NCBI RefSeq assembly: GCF_018224925.1 | Contig: NZ_JAGTUF010000024.1 | Coordinates: forward strand, 1 to 53,909 | Reading direction: 5' to 3' | DNA length: 53,909 nt | From: Magnetospirillum sulfuroxidans | GTDB lineage: Bacteria; Pseudomonadota; Alphaproteobacteria; Rhodospirillales; Magnetospirillaceae | Shown: positions 27,791 to 36,121 of the stretch, piece by piece | Layout: each line of letters starts with the position of its first letter | How positions within the stretch are numbered: the stretch's first letter is position 1 | The notes under the pieces: generated by a model | What the model was told of the DNA's origin: nothing | The model's database searches: none | What the model saw: only the letters and a program-made list of their open reading frames with translations | Program-made: the position numbers and the translations under genes

Positions 27791-28975
27791 TCAGTTCTTG
27801 AATCGCTGTGGGTTTATCGTCCCATTAGGGGCTTCGCTCATCAAACGCGACAGCATCGCCCCGCCGCACAGCGTGGCCGCGATAACCACAACGCAGCCAT
27901 GCCATCCATAAAGGGGCCAAAGCAGGCCGGGGATCACCGCTCCCAGGCTTCCGCCCAGATAAAAGCAACAGACATATAATCCGGCGGCGGCGCCGGGGCT
28001 GAAGCGGGCTGTGCGGCCGACATAGCCCAAGGCCAGGGATTGGCAAAGGAAGATGCCGATGATGAAGACGCAGATTCCGGCCATCACCGCGGGCACCATC
28101 GGGATCAGCAACAAGCCCAGCCCGGTCAGACAGATGGCGATGGCGGCGGCGATGGCTGGCCGCAGGGCAAGCCGGCGCAACAGGCGACCATTCATCGGGG
28201 CCATGGCGGCCCCCAAAGGATAGACCAGGAAGACCAGGCCGATTTCCGCCGGTCCCAGGTTGAAGGGCGGCTGGGCCAGATGAAAACCGACATAAGACAA
28301 GGTGCCGGTCATGGCGAACAGCACCGTCGCCCCGAACAAAGCGGCGGAGCGGATACGAAAATCCTTGGCGTGACGCCAGGTCGCCCCCAGATGGGCAGAG
28401 AAGCGGCTGTCCGGTTGCGGCGTATCGGCCGGCAACCAGTGCTGGATCACCGGCAGGCACGCCAGCGACAACACCGCCAGGGCGGCGAAGCCGGCTTGCC
28501 AACCGAAAAGCTCGCCGAACAGGCCGGCGACGAAGCGGCCGGCAAAGCCGCCCATGGCCGAGCCGCCGACGAACACCCCCATGATGGCGGCGGAAGCGGG
28601 GCCGGTCCAACGTCCGGTGATGAAGGCGACGGCCCCGGTCAACAAGGCTGGCAGGGCCATTCCCTGGGCGAAACGGGCCACCAGCACCTGATCAAGGGTC
28701 TGACACAGCACCAGGGCCAGGGTCAGTGGCCCCAATGCCGCCAGAGCCGCCAGCATGGCGCGCTTGCGGCCGAAACGGTCGGTCAGCGGCCCGGCCAACG
28801 GCGCCGCCACCGCCACCGCCAAGGTGGTGGCGCCGATCACCGTGCCGGTGGCGGCGACCGAGGTTCCCAGCGCCGCCGCCATGCGCGGCAAGACCGATTG
28901 CGGCGCGTATAAAGGCAGAAAAGCTGAGAACCCCAACAAGAAGACCGCGACCCTTTCTCGGGCACTTATGGTCAT
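27791..28975 (-). CDS. MFS transporter
   Basis: A 394-aa major facilitator with 12 predicted helices and the motif A segment PLTDRFGRKRAML between helices 2 and 3. It resembles the YnfM/arabinose-efflux-like group of drug or metabolite exporters. Its ATG overlaps the stop of the MenD-like gene by 4 nt, so the two are co-translated and the transporter probably exports or imports the product or substrate of that enzyme. That link is inference. Confidence 0.88.
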   Translation of the reverse strand: MTISARERVAVFLLGFSAFLPLYAPQSVLPRMAAALGTSVAATGTVIGATTLAVAVAAPLAGPLTDRFGRKRAMLAALAALGPLTLALVLCQTLDQVLVARFAQGMALPALLTGAVAFITGRWTGPASAAIMGVFVGGSAMGGFAGRFVAGLFGELFGWQAGFAALAVLSLACLPVIQHWLPADTPQPDSRFSAHLGATWRHAKDFRIRSAALFGATVLFAMTGTLSYVGFHLAQPPFNLGPAEIGLVFLVYPLGAAMAPMNGRLLRRLALRPAIAAAIAICLTGLGLLLIPMVPAVMAGICVFIIGIFLCQSLALGYVGRTARFSPGAAAGLYVCCFYLGGSLGAVIPGLLWPLYGWHGCVVVIAATLCGGAMLSRLMSEAPNGTINPQRFKN

Positions 28976-30879
28976 GCGGCGATCCGTCCTCCCCGATCCT
29001 CGTCAATCTGGTTGATCATGACGCGCATGCCGTCGGGGCCATATTGGCGGATGATGGTGTCGATGCCGGTGGCCGCTTTCCAGAAGCTTTTGTGGTTGCG
29101 GACACTGGCCTGACGGTCGATGACCGCTTCGATCAGGCACGGGCCGCCGCCGCCATTGGCTTCGGACAAAGCGCTGTCGAAGCTGCTGAGGTCGTCGGCG
29201 CTCCAGTGCCGCCAGCCGGCGGCGCGGGCGGCCATGCCGATATTGACGGTGGGGGGCGACAGGAAGTCGTTGTATTCCTTTATTCCGGCCGTCGGCAGGT
29301 AATCGAAGATGGCGCCGCCGCCATTGTTGAGCACCACCAAGGTGATGTTCAGGTCGTGGGCCAATTGCAGGCTGCCGACATCGTGGGAAAAGGCCATGTC
29401 GCCGATCATCGCCACCATGGGCAGATGACGTTGGGCGGCGGCGACTCCCAGCAAGGTGGCGATGGAGCCGTCGATGCCGTTGGTGCCGCGATTGGCCAGC
29501 AGGCGCAGATGCTTGGCGCTTAGGCCGGAAAAGCTGTCGAAGTCGCGGATGCTCATGGAATTGCCGGAGAAAATGGTGGCGCCAGGGGCGGCGGCGCCAA
29601 TCAGACGGCGGATGATCGGCGCTTCCCACAGGCTGTTTTCGCTGGCGGCGCTGGCCAGCATATCGACATAGCGTTCGCAGGCGGCAAAGGATTGCAGCCA
29701 ATCTGCCGGCGCTTGGGCGACGCCACCGCGGGCGGAGACGCCGCGGCAGAACGACGAGGGGTCCGAGCGCAACAGACGCGTTACCCGCAGCAGCGGATCG
29801 GCCCAGCGCACCGACGGGTCGACGATGATGTAATCGGTGGCCTTGGATTCCTGCAACCAGCTGAGTACCGGCTTGGCCGTGGGCGGGCCGCCGAAGCTGA
29901 TCACCCATTCCGGCTGATGGCTGGCGGCGAATTCGTGCGAGCGCAAAAAGGCGTCGGCGCGCGAAATGACGCAAACGTCGTCGGGAACGTCAAAGCGCAA
30001 ATTGCTCAGCGGATCGGTGATGATCGGGCAACCGGTGGCGCGGGCCAGATCATGCACCGCCGCGGCAAAACCCTCGTCGTCGATTTCGGTGGCGCCGCAG
30101 ACGATGACGCCGCGCCGGCCGGAAATGGTCTGGGCGACATCCATGATGTCTTCCAGTTGCGGCCGGATCACCGAGCGGGTGATGGTCGGCGGCGCGACGG
30201 TGGGGTGCTTGATCCGGGTCTGGGGGATCAGCGGGTCACGGAACGGCATGTTGACATGCACCGGACCTGGTGACGGCCACAGGCTTTGTTCATAAATGCG
30301 CGAGGCCAGCGGCTGCAACGAATCGATGCTGCCATCGGGGAGCGGCAGATGGTGCGAGGCGCGCACATGCGGGCCGAAAACGCGGATCTGGTCGATGGCC
30401 TGGGCCGAGCAACGATCCTGGTTTTCCGGGGCCCGATCGGCGGTCAGCAAGATCAGCGGCGTCATTCCCGACGACGCTTCCATCACCGCCGGGTACCAAT
30501 GGCCGGTGGCCGAACCCGAGGTGCAGATGAGGATGGTCGGCTTGCGGGTCGAGCGCGCCAAGCCCAAGGCATAAAAGGCGGCCGAGCGTTCGTCGATGAT
30601 GACGGTGACCCGCAAGCTGGCATTGGCCCGACAGGCCAAAGCCAAAGGCGCCATTTGCGCGCCCGGCGACATCACCGCGTGGACGCAGCCATTGGCGACC
30701 AACGAGTCGATCAGAACCGCCGCCCAGCGGAAATTGTGTTCGGCATCGGCCTGAACCACACCGCGAAACGTCGTGTTGTCCGTCTCGGCGATTTTGGTCG
30801 TCGAGGCGAGTGCCGCTACCTTCATATGCCCATTTTCCATGCCAAAAGACCCCACACCAAGGGACAGATCGCCGCCCAT
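28972..30879 (-). CDS. MenD-like thiamine-diphosphate-dependent enzyme
   Basis: A ThDP enzyme with the three domains of MenD (SEPHCHC synthase). Conserved features are the cofactor Glu97 (IDERSAAF), LTADRAPEN, AQAIDQ, SGNSMSIRD, NRGTNGIDGS and the Mg/ThDP motif GDMAFSHD through NNGGG. The N-terminal substrate motif, PGSR in E. coli MenD as I recall, reads PGAQ here (Ala74, Gln75). No other menaquinone gene is in the window. The start is uncertain: ATG 30879 has GGAGCG upstream, while ATG 30840 or 30825 would shorten it. At about 635 aa it is longer than MenD (about 556). It is coupled to the MFS gene by a 4-nt overlap. Confidence 0.82.
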   Translation of the reverse strand: MGGDLSLGVGSFGMENGHMKVAALASTTKIAETDNTTFRGVVQADAEHNFRWAAVLIDSLVANGCVHAVMSPGAQMAPLALACRANASLRVTVIIDERSAAFYALGLARSTRKPTILICTSGSATGHWYPAVMEASSGMTPLILLTADRAPENQDRCSAQAIDQIRVFGPHVRASHHLPLPDGSIDSLQPLASRIYEQSLWPSPGPVHVNMPFRDPLIPQTRIKHPTVAPPTITRSVIRPQLEDIMDVAQTISGRRGVIVCGATEIDDEGFAAAVHDLARATGCPIITDPLSNLRFDVPDDVCVISRADAFLRSHEFAASHQPEWVISFGGPPTAKPVLSWLQESKATDYIIVDPSVRWADPLLRVTRLLRSDPSSFCRGVSARGGVAQAPADWLQSFAACERYVDMLASAASENSLWEAPIIRRLIGAAAPGATIFSGNSMSIRDFDSFSGLSAKHLRLLANRGTNGIDGSIATLLGVAAAQRHLPMVAMIGDMAFSHDVGSLQLAHDLNITLVVLNNGGGAIFDYLPTAGIKEYNDFLSPPTVNIGMAARAAGWRHWSADDLSSFDSALSEANGGGGPCLIEAVIDRQASVRNHKSFWKAATGIDTIIRQYGPDGMRVMINQIDEDRGGRIAA

Positions 30880-30994
30880 GCCACGCTCCGATTGCTGAAT
30901 AGATAGTTGGGTTTCCGGCTTCCGAGATGGACTTCTGCACAGCCTCGGGTGTTGCCGGCGCTTGGTATATCGCAATGCAATATAAAATCTCAAC

Positions 30995-31023
30995 ACATTT
31001 TATCGCAAAGCGACACAAAATGT
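30995..31023. promoter_or_regulatory. Nested inverted repeat upstream of MenD-like gene
   Basis: ACATTTT and AAAATGT form a 7-bp outer inverted repeat around an inner TCGC-AAA-GCGA repeat. It lies about 115 nt upstream of the MenD-like start in a markedly AT-rich stretch, so it could be an operator or the terminator stem of the LysR gene. No T-run follows. Confidence 0.45.
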
Positions 31024-31083
31024 CACTGCATACAATCACAAATGGTCTATTTAGAGTTTAGGCCGGAAGTATGGCATTTGGTG

Positions 31084-31100
31084 TGCGCAAAATTTGCGCA
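31084..31100. promoter_or_regulatory. 17-bp perfect palindrome, candidate operator
   Basis: TGCGCAAA-A-TTTGCGCA is a perfect inverted repeat with 8-bp arms about a single central A, in the 294-nt gap between the LysR gene (ending 31174) and the MenD-like gene. Such symmetric sites are usually bound by dimeric regulators. Nothing else in the gap looks like a gene. Confidence 0.5.
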
Positions 31101-31173
31101 TTAGCCATGACAACCTAGCGTTACAAAAAGAGAAACAAGCCTGTTTCCGCGGTTGTCGCGGCAAGGATGGGGA

Positions 31174-32082
31174 TCACCAACCGCCATCCCGGTGATATCC
31201 GGCGAAACGTTCGGCCAGGAAGTCCAGGAACAGACGGACTTTGGCCGAAAGCAGGTGGCGCTGTTGATAGATGGCGTGGATGTCGGCGGCCTCGCCGGAC
31301 CAATCGGGCAGCACCCGGACCAACTCGCCGCTGCGCAGATAGGGGGCGATATCCCATTCCGAACGCAACAAGACGCCGTGGCCCTTAAGGGCCCAATCCA
31401 CCGCCACCTCGCCATGATTGGCGCTCAGACGGCCTTTGACCTTGATGTTGCTGTGCAGGGCGCCGGCCACCAGCCGCCAGGTGTTGAAGGCGCGGTCATT
31501 CTCGCGGATGACGATGCAATCATGCGTGGTTAAGTCGTGCGGGGCCAGGGGCGGAGGACGGCGGTCGAGATAAGCCGGGGCGGCGCATAAAATGCGCCGA
31601 TTGCTGGCGATCTTGCGGGCCAGCAGGCCGGAATCGGCGCCTAATCCGAAGCGGATGCCGACATCCATGCCCTCGGCGACCAGATCCAGCGGGCGGTCGC
31701 TGAGGTGCAATTGCACATCGACCAGAGGGTACAAGGCGATGAAGTCGGACACCGCCGGCCCCAGATGGCGGCGGCCGAAACCAAAGCCGGCGCTCAGACG
31801 CAGCAAGCCGCGCGGGGTTTGGTGGGCCGCGGTCAAGGCATGCTCAAGTTGCTCGATGTCGTGCAAGATGCGCTGGCCTTGCTCCAGGTAATGTTCGCCC
31901 TCGGGGGTCAGGCTTTGCCGGCGGGTGGTGCGGTTGAGCAGACGGATTCCCAGCCGCGCTTCCAATGCGGCCAGTCGGCGGCTGACCGCCGGCGGTGACA
32001 AGCCAAGCTGCTGCGCCGCCGCCGTCAGGCTGGAATGTTGGCAGAGGGTGACGAAGAAGGCGATGTCCAGACTGTTGTCCAT
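31174..32082 (-). CDS. LysR-family transcriptional regulator
   Basis: A 302-aa LysR regulator with the N-terminal winged helix (FFVTLCQHSSLTAAAQQLGL, SPPAVSRRLAALEARL) and the inducer-binding domain of the DsdC/AaeR-like branch (RFGLGADSGLLARKI). The ATG at 32082 begins the family N-terminus. It is divergent from the TSUP exporter, with 96 nt between starts, and upstream of the MenD-like/MFS operon on the same strand. It could regulate either; the short divergent gap favours the exporter, the operators at 30995 and 31084 leave the other option open. Confidence 0.9.
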   Translation of the reverse strand: MDNSLDIAFFVTLCQHSSLTAAAQQLGLSPPAVSRRLAALEARLGIRLLNRTTRRQSLTPEGEHYLEQGQRILHDIEQLEHALTAAHQTPRGLLRLSAGFGFGRRHLGPAVSDFIALYPLVDVQLHLSDRPLDLVAEGMDVGIRFGLGADSGLLARKIASNRRILCAAPAYLDRRPPPLAPHDLTTHDCIVIRENDRAFNTWRLVAGALHSNIKVKGRLSANHGEVAVDWALKGHGVLLRSEWDIAPYLRSGELVRVLPDWSGEAADIHAIYQQRHLLSAKVRLFLDFLAERFAGYHRDGGW

Positions 32083-32178
32083 TATTGCGTTCCGCGCATG
32101 AGTAAATAAAAAAATAGGCCATTTTTCCAATCCATGGCGTGAATATGCTGACCCTCGATCCCGTTGTCGAGGCCGCCG

Positions 32179-32949
32179 ATGTCATTTTCCCTGATCCCTG
32201 TCTTGTTGATTTCATTGCCGTTGGGGGCGCTGCTCGGCTTTTTTGGCGGGCTGTTCGGCATTGGCGGCGGCATTATCGCCATTCCGGTGCTGGCGTTGGG
32301 CTTCGGTCTTGATCAGGCCACCGCCCAAGGCACCGCCCTGGTGATGATGGTGCCTAATCTGCTGGTCGGCTGGTGGCGTTATGCCCGCCATAACCCGGTG
32401 TCGTTGCCCCAGGCGGCGGCGGTGGCGGTGGTCGGTTCGGCCACCACCTGGGGGATGGCGCATTTCGCCCAGGCGCTTGACCAGGGGATATTGCGCGGCT
32501 TGTTCGCCTTATTCCTGCTGTTCGTCGCCGGGCGGATGATCGTGTGCAATCCGGTTGCCGAAGCGGCGCCGGTTCGGCGCAACCAACGTCTGCTGCCGCT
32601 GGTCGGGGTGGTCGGCGGGGCGTCCATGGGGTTGTTGGGAGTGGGGGGCGGTCTGATGGCGACGCCGCTGCTGACCGGTTGGTTCGGCCTGCGTCAGCGG
32701 GTGGCTCAAAGCTTTGCCTTGGCCTTGGTGGCGCCGTCCTCGGTGTTCGCGTTAGGCGCCTACGCGCAAAATCAACGGGTGGATTGGACCATGGGCAGCG
32801 CCTTGGCGGTAGGAGGCGTCGTCACCGTTGCCGCGGGTGTCAATCTGGCCCATCGCTGGCCCGAACGCACCTTGCGCCGGGCCTTTGGCTGGATGATGGC
32901 GGCAACATCGGTGTGGCTGGTGATCAGTCAGCACCTGCTTGGACGTTAA
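32179..32949 (+). CDS. TSUP (TauE/SafE) family exporter
   Basis: A 256-aa membrane protein with seven to eight helices and the two internal repeats of the family, each with a Gly-rich turn (GFFGGLFGIGGGIIAIPVL and GASMGLLGVGGGLMATPLL). Members export sulfite, sulfoacetate or other organosulfur and small anions. GAGG lies 7 nt before the ATG at 32179. It is divergent from a LysR gene that probably controls it. Its 3' end overlaps the convergent deoxyribosyltransferase gene by 26 nt. Confidence 0.88.
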   Translation: MSFSLIPVLLISLPLGALLGFFGGLFGIGGGIIAIPVLALGFGLDQATAQGTALVMMVPNLLVGWWRYARHNPVSLPQAAAVAVVGSATTWGMAHFAQALDQGILRGLFALFLLFVAGRMIVCNPVAEAAPVRRNQRLLPLVGVVGGASMGLLGVGGGLMATPLLTGWFGLRQRVAQSFALALVAPSSVFALGAYAQNQRVDWTMGSALAVGGVVTVAAGVNLAHRWPERTLRRAFGWMMAATSVWLVISQHLLGR

Positions 32950-33454
32950 GCACCGAGGCGGCTTGTTTGACCACTTCGGTGAAATCAGCCAAAGGCGCAA
33001 AGGGACCGGCGGTCAGCATCAGATTATCGACCAGAGCGAAATCCTCGACGATCATGCCGTGCTGCTGACAAAACGAACGGCCGTCTTCGTCGCGTTGATG
33101 CTCGACCCGGTCGATATAGGGCCGGGTTTCCTCGCACCAGGAAAATACCGGCTTGCCCAAGGCTTCGGCATAGCCCATTTCCCAAGCGGTGCCGGCATCG
33201 GCGCCAGGGCCGCGAAACGGCGAGATACAGGCGATTACCCCGTCGCAGGCTCTGATCTTGTCCACATTGGCTTGGCGGATGGCGGCGGCTTGCTGTTCGC
33301 GCGGCAATGCCGTCCAATCGGCCGCGCCATCCAGCGGCGCGACGCCATCCAGGCCATGCTCGGCGCAAATTTCCTTGAGATACTGGAACAACGCCTGGGC
33401 CGCCGGATGAAACACCGCCGGGCCGGCAAGATAAAGGGTGGGTTTGCGGGTCAT
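32924..33454 (-). CDS. Nucleoside 2-deoxyribosyltransferase
   Basis: A 176-aa member of the family that transfers deoxyribose between bases. The N-terminal YLAGPAVF motif and the catalytic Glu region DAGTAWEMGYAEALGKPVF are intact, with CDGVIACISPFRGPG in between. ATG 33454 is chosen because the fold starts there and GGCGATCCC gives a modest ribosome site; an earlier start would add a Pro-rich leader. It overlaps the convergent TSUP gene by 26 nt at the 3' ends. A role in nucleotide salvage or sanitation is likely. Confidence 0.85.
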   Translation of the reverse strand: MTRKPTLYLAGPAVFHPAAQALFQYLKEICAEHGLDGVAPLDGAADWTALPREQQAAAIRQANVDKIRACDGVIACISPFRGPGADAGTAWEMGYAEALGKPVFSWCEETRPYIDRVEHQRDEDGRSFCQQHGMIVEDFALVDNLMLTAGPFAPLADFTEVVKQAASVLNVQAGAD

Positions 33455-33572
33455 GGGATCGCCTTGCAATGGGGGGGACATGCTGCCGCAAGCGGGGGCG
33501 GGTGCCAAGAGGCTATGCCCGGTCGAAAAGACACTTTAAATATGCCGCAAGAGTCAGATCGGAGAATGCGCG

Positions 33573-33809
33573 ATGACCTGTAAAATCTGTGGAACCGAGG
33601 CGGGCGAGGCCGATCATTGCAGCGAACATTGTCGCCTTAAGCTCGAATGTCTGCGCATCGCCTGGGATCGCGCCGCCAAGATGGTGGGGGTCAACGGCTA
33701 TTATGACCGCCGTTACCGCGAACATCTCCGCAATCACAATACGCGCGGCGCCAATACCATGCGCAAGGAATGGGAAACCGCCCGCGCCCGGTTGGGGGAG
33801 CGGCCTTAG
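33573..33809 (+). CDS. Small Cys/His-rich protein, 78 aa
   Basis: The first 20 residues carry Cys3, Cys6, Cys16 and Cys20 plus two His, the pattern of a small zinc ribbon. The rest is basic and helical (Arg, Lys and Tyr rich), compatible with nucleic-acid binding. I do not recognise the family. A GGAG sits 10 nt before the ATG. It is convergent with the LplT-like gene, 11 nt apart. Confidence 0.65.
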   Translation: MTCKICGTEAGEADHCSEHCRLKLECLRIAWDRAAKMVGVNGYYDRRYREHLRNHNTRGANTMRKEWETARARLGERP

Positions 33810-33820
33810 GGGCTCCGGCT

Positions 33821-35092
33821 TTACAATCGGCGCAACAGCCAGGCGGCGATCAGGTTGAGGGCGGCCAAGCCCAGGAATAGATCGGTGATCCCGATTCCGG
33901 CGGCCAGCAAGGCGGCGCAGGCGAGGCTGGAAAAGACCATGAAGATGGCATTGGCCACATTATTGGCGGCGACTACGCGGGCGCGGAACGTTTCGGCGCT
34001 GCGGGTCTGAAGGATGACGTAAAGCGGCACGATATAGATGCCGCCGCAGATGGAAAAAGCCAGCAGATCGGCGAGGACACGCCAGAATGACGGCGTCGCC
34101 AGGACGGTGGCAAGGCCGCGCAAGGGGCCGCCGTCGCCGCTGGCATTGGCGGCGGCGAAGTACAGATCGGTGGCGAACAGGCTCATGCCCAGGGCGGCCC
34201 AGGGGACGTGGCGGGTGGAAATCTCGCCCTTGAGCAGCCGCCCGCACAGGATCGAGCCCAGGCCGATGCCGATGGAGAACATGGTTAGCATCAGCGTCAC
34301 CACCGGGCCGTCAGCGTTCAGGCTGTCCTTGGCGAAGGCGGGGAACTGGGTCAGATAGGTGGCGCCGACCAGCCAAAACCAGGAAATCCCCAAGATTGCG
34401 GCCATTAAATCGGGATGGCCGCGCACCAAGCGCCACAAAGCGACATTGGGGCCGATCAGGCCGATGCCGATGCTGACCTGGCGGTCGCCGCCATGGGCTT
34501 TGGGCAGCCGCAACGAAGCGGCGAAGCCCATGATCGCTAGCGCCATCATGGTGACGGTGACCCAGATTTCCCCATCTTCCATCAGGGCCAGGGTGCCGCC
34601 GCCGATGGTGCCCAGCAGGATGGCCAGGAAGGTTCCGCCCTCGATCAGGGCGTTGCCGCCGATCAATTCATTGTCTTTCAGGTATTCCGGCAGCACCGCG
34701 TATTTGATTGGGCCGGTGAAGGTGGATTGAAGTCCCAGCAGGAACAAGGCGGCCAGCATCAGCGGCACGGATCCGGCCAGCAAAGCGGCGGCGCCGATGG
34801 CCGAAATAACGATTTCCGCCGCTTTCCAGGTCTTCATCAGCCGGCTTTTCTCGAAACGGTCCGACATTTCCCCGGCCAGGGCGGAAAACAGGAAAAAGGG
34901 GGCGATGAACAAGCCCGCCGCCACTGTCGCCAGGATTTTCGGCTCCATTCCGGCTTGGCCGCCCAGCTTGTAGATCACCAGCATGATCAGCGCGTTTTTG
35001 AAAAAATTATCGTTGGCGGCGCCGAGGAACTGGCCGACGAAGAGCGGCCAGAAACGCCGCCGGGTCAACAGCGCAAAGGGGCGGTCATCCAT
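33821..35092 (-). CDS. MFS protein, LplT/Aas-like
   Basis: A 423-aa 12-helix transporter. The helix-1 motif FLGAANDNFFKNALIML is typical of the lysophospholipid flippase LplT and of the transporter half of fused Aas-type acyltransferases; here there is no acyltransferase domain and none nearby. It may flip lysophospholipids back across the inner membrane. The ATG at 35092 lies inside the last codons of the upstream LysR gene (8-nt overlap), so the two are co-transcribed. Confidence 0.83.
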   Translation of the reverse strand: MDDRPFALLTRRRFWPLFVGQFLGAANDNFFKNALIMLVIYKLGGQAGMEPKILATVAAGLFIAPFFLFSALAGEMSDRFEKSRLMKTWKAAEIVISAIGAAALLAGSVPLMLAALFLLGLQSTFTGPIKYAVLPEYLKDNELIGGNALIEGGTFLAILLGTIGGGTLALMEDGEIWVTVTMMALAIMGFAASLRLPKAHGGDRQVSIGIGLIGPNVALWRLVRGHPDLMAAILGISWFWLVGATYLTQFPAFAKDSLNADGPVVTLMLTMFSIGIGLGSILCGRLLKGEISTRHVPWAALGMSLFATDLYFAAANASGDGGPLRGLATVLATPSFWRVLADLLAFSICGGIYIVPLYVILQTRSAETFRARVVAANNVANAIFMVFSSLACAALLAAGIGITDLFLGLAALNLIAAWLLRRL

Positions 35093-36011
35093 GGTCGTCA
35101 CTCCAATATCCGTTCCTTGTATGGCCGGCGACCAGGGCGCGCAATTGGCCATGCACGGCGCGGGCAGCGGAAGAAAGGGGCTGACCGCTGGCATGGGCCA
35201 GGGAAATGGTGCGCTCGATTGCCGGGCGGAAAATGGGAATGATATCCAGTCGGGCGGCGATGTCGCCATGGCGGGCGAAGCGCTGCGACAAAATGGTGTA
35301 GCCGATGCCGTCGGCGACCAATGTCTTGATCTGGTCAAGCGCGTCCAATTCGACAATGACGTTGGGCGGTCGGCGGCGGATGGTGGCGGCCCGCTCGACT
35401 TCCTCGCGCACGCCGTGGGGGCGTGACGGCATGATCAGCGGCAAAGCCAGCACGCTTTCCATATCGATGCGGTCGCGGCCGCGCAGGTCGGGCGATGCCT
35501 TGGCGCCGACCAGACACAAGCTTTCACGGGCCAGGAATTCCGCCGTCAATCCGGCCGGCGGTTCGATGCCGAACACCACCGCCATGTCCACCTCGCCCGA
35601 CAAGATCCATTCCTGCATATGTCCGGACAGCGATTCGACCACCCGCAACCGAATGTCGGGATAGTGTTCGCGGATCAGTTTGACCAAGGGGACGGTCAGG
35701 ATGGTCCCCAAGCTGGTGGGGATGCCGATGACCGCCGGCCCGGCCGGCGCCGCCTCGATTCCACGGACGTCGTCGATCAGGTCGTTCATCATGGTTTGCA
35801 AGGTTTGCGCCCGTTGGGCCAGTCGGGTTCCGGCTTCGGTCGGCACCACGCCGCGACTGGTGCGGTGGAGCAGGGGGCAGCCGAATTCGGCTTCCAACCG
35901 TTTCAGATGCAGGCTGAGCGCCGGTTGCGCCACCCGCAACACCGTCGCCGCCCGCGACAGCGAGCCCTGTTCGCAGATCGAGAGAAAATAGCGCAGCTGG
36001 CGCAAATCCAT
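35085..36011 (-). CDS. LysR regulator of glutarate catabolism (GcdR-like)
   Basis: A 308-aa LysR protein. The winged helix is at 1-60 (LRQLRYFLSICEQGSLSRAA, AQPALSLHLKRLEAEFG), followed by an effector domain. It is divergent from gcdH and a CoA-transferase gene across 110 nt that contain a T-N11-A box, the arrangement of the Pseudomonas gcdR-gcdHG locus. It probably activates those genes with glutarate or glutaryl-CoA as the signal; this is inferred from context. The ATG at 36011 matches the family start. Confidence 0.88.
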   Translation of the reverse strand: MDLRQLRYFLSICEQGSLSRAATVLRVAQPALSLHLKRLEAEFGCPLLHRTSRGVVPTEAGTRLAQRAQTLQTMMNDLIDDVRGIEAAPAGPAVIGIPTSLGTILTVPLVKLIREHYPDIRLRVVESLSGHMQEWILSGEVDMAVVFGIEPPAGLTAEFLARESLCLVGAKASPDLRGRDRIDMESVLALPLIMPSRPHGVREEVERAATIRRRPPNVIVELDALDQIKTLVADGIGYTILSQRFARHGDIAARLDIIPIFRPAIERTISLAHASGQPLSSAARAVHGQLRALVAGHTRNGYWSDDHG

Positions 36012-36034
36012 GGCCCGCCCCCATAACGAAACTA

Positions 36035-36047
36035 TATGGCAGGCATA
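36035..36047. promoter_or_regulatory. T-N11-A LysR box between gcdR-like gene and gcdH
   Basis: TATG-N5-CATA is a perfect inverted repeat with the T-N11-A spacing of LysR-type binding sites, 24 nt from the regulator start and 75 nt from the gcdH start. It is a good candidate for the site through which the regulator controls both itself and the operon. Confidence 0.55.
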
Positions 36048-36121
36048 GCAAATATCTTTTTCCAATGATAGCGCGTTTGCGGCAGCCTTAGGGGCAACGA
36101 TAAAGCCTTAGGAGATGATCC

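Noticed and set aside
28972-30879. Menaquinone biosynthesis locus
   Set aside because: Only a MenD-like gene is present, with an altered substrate motif and an MFS partner.
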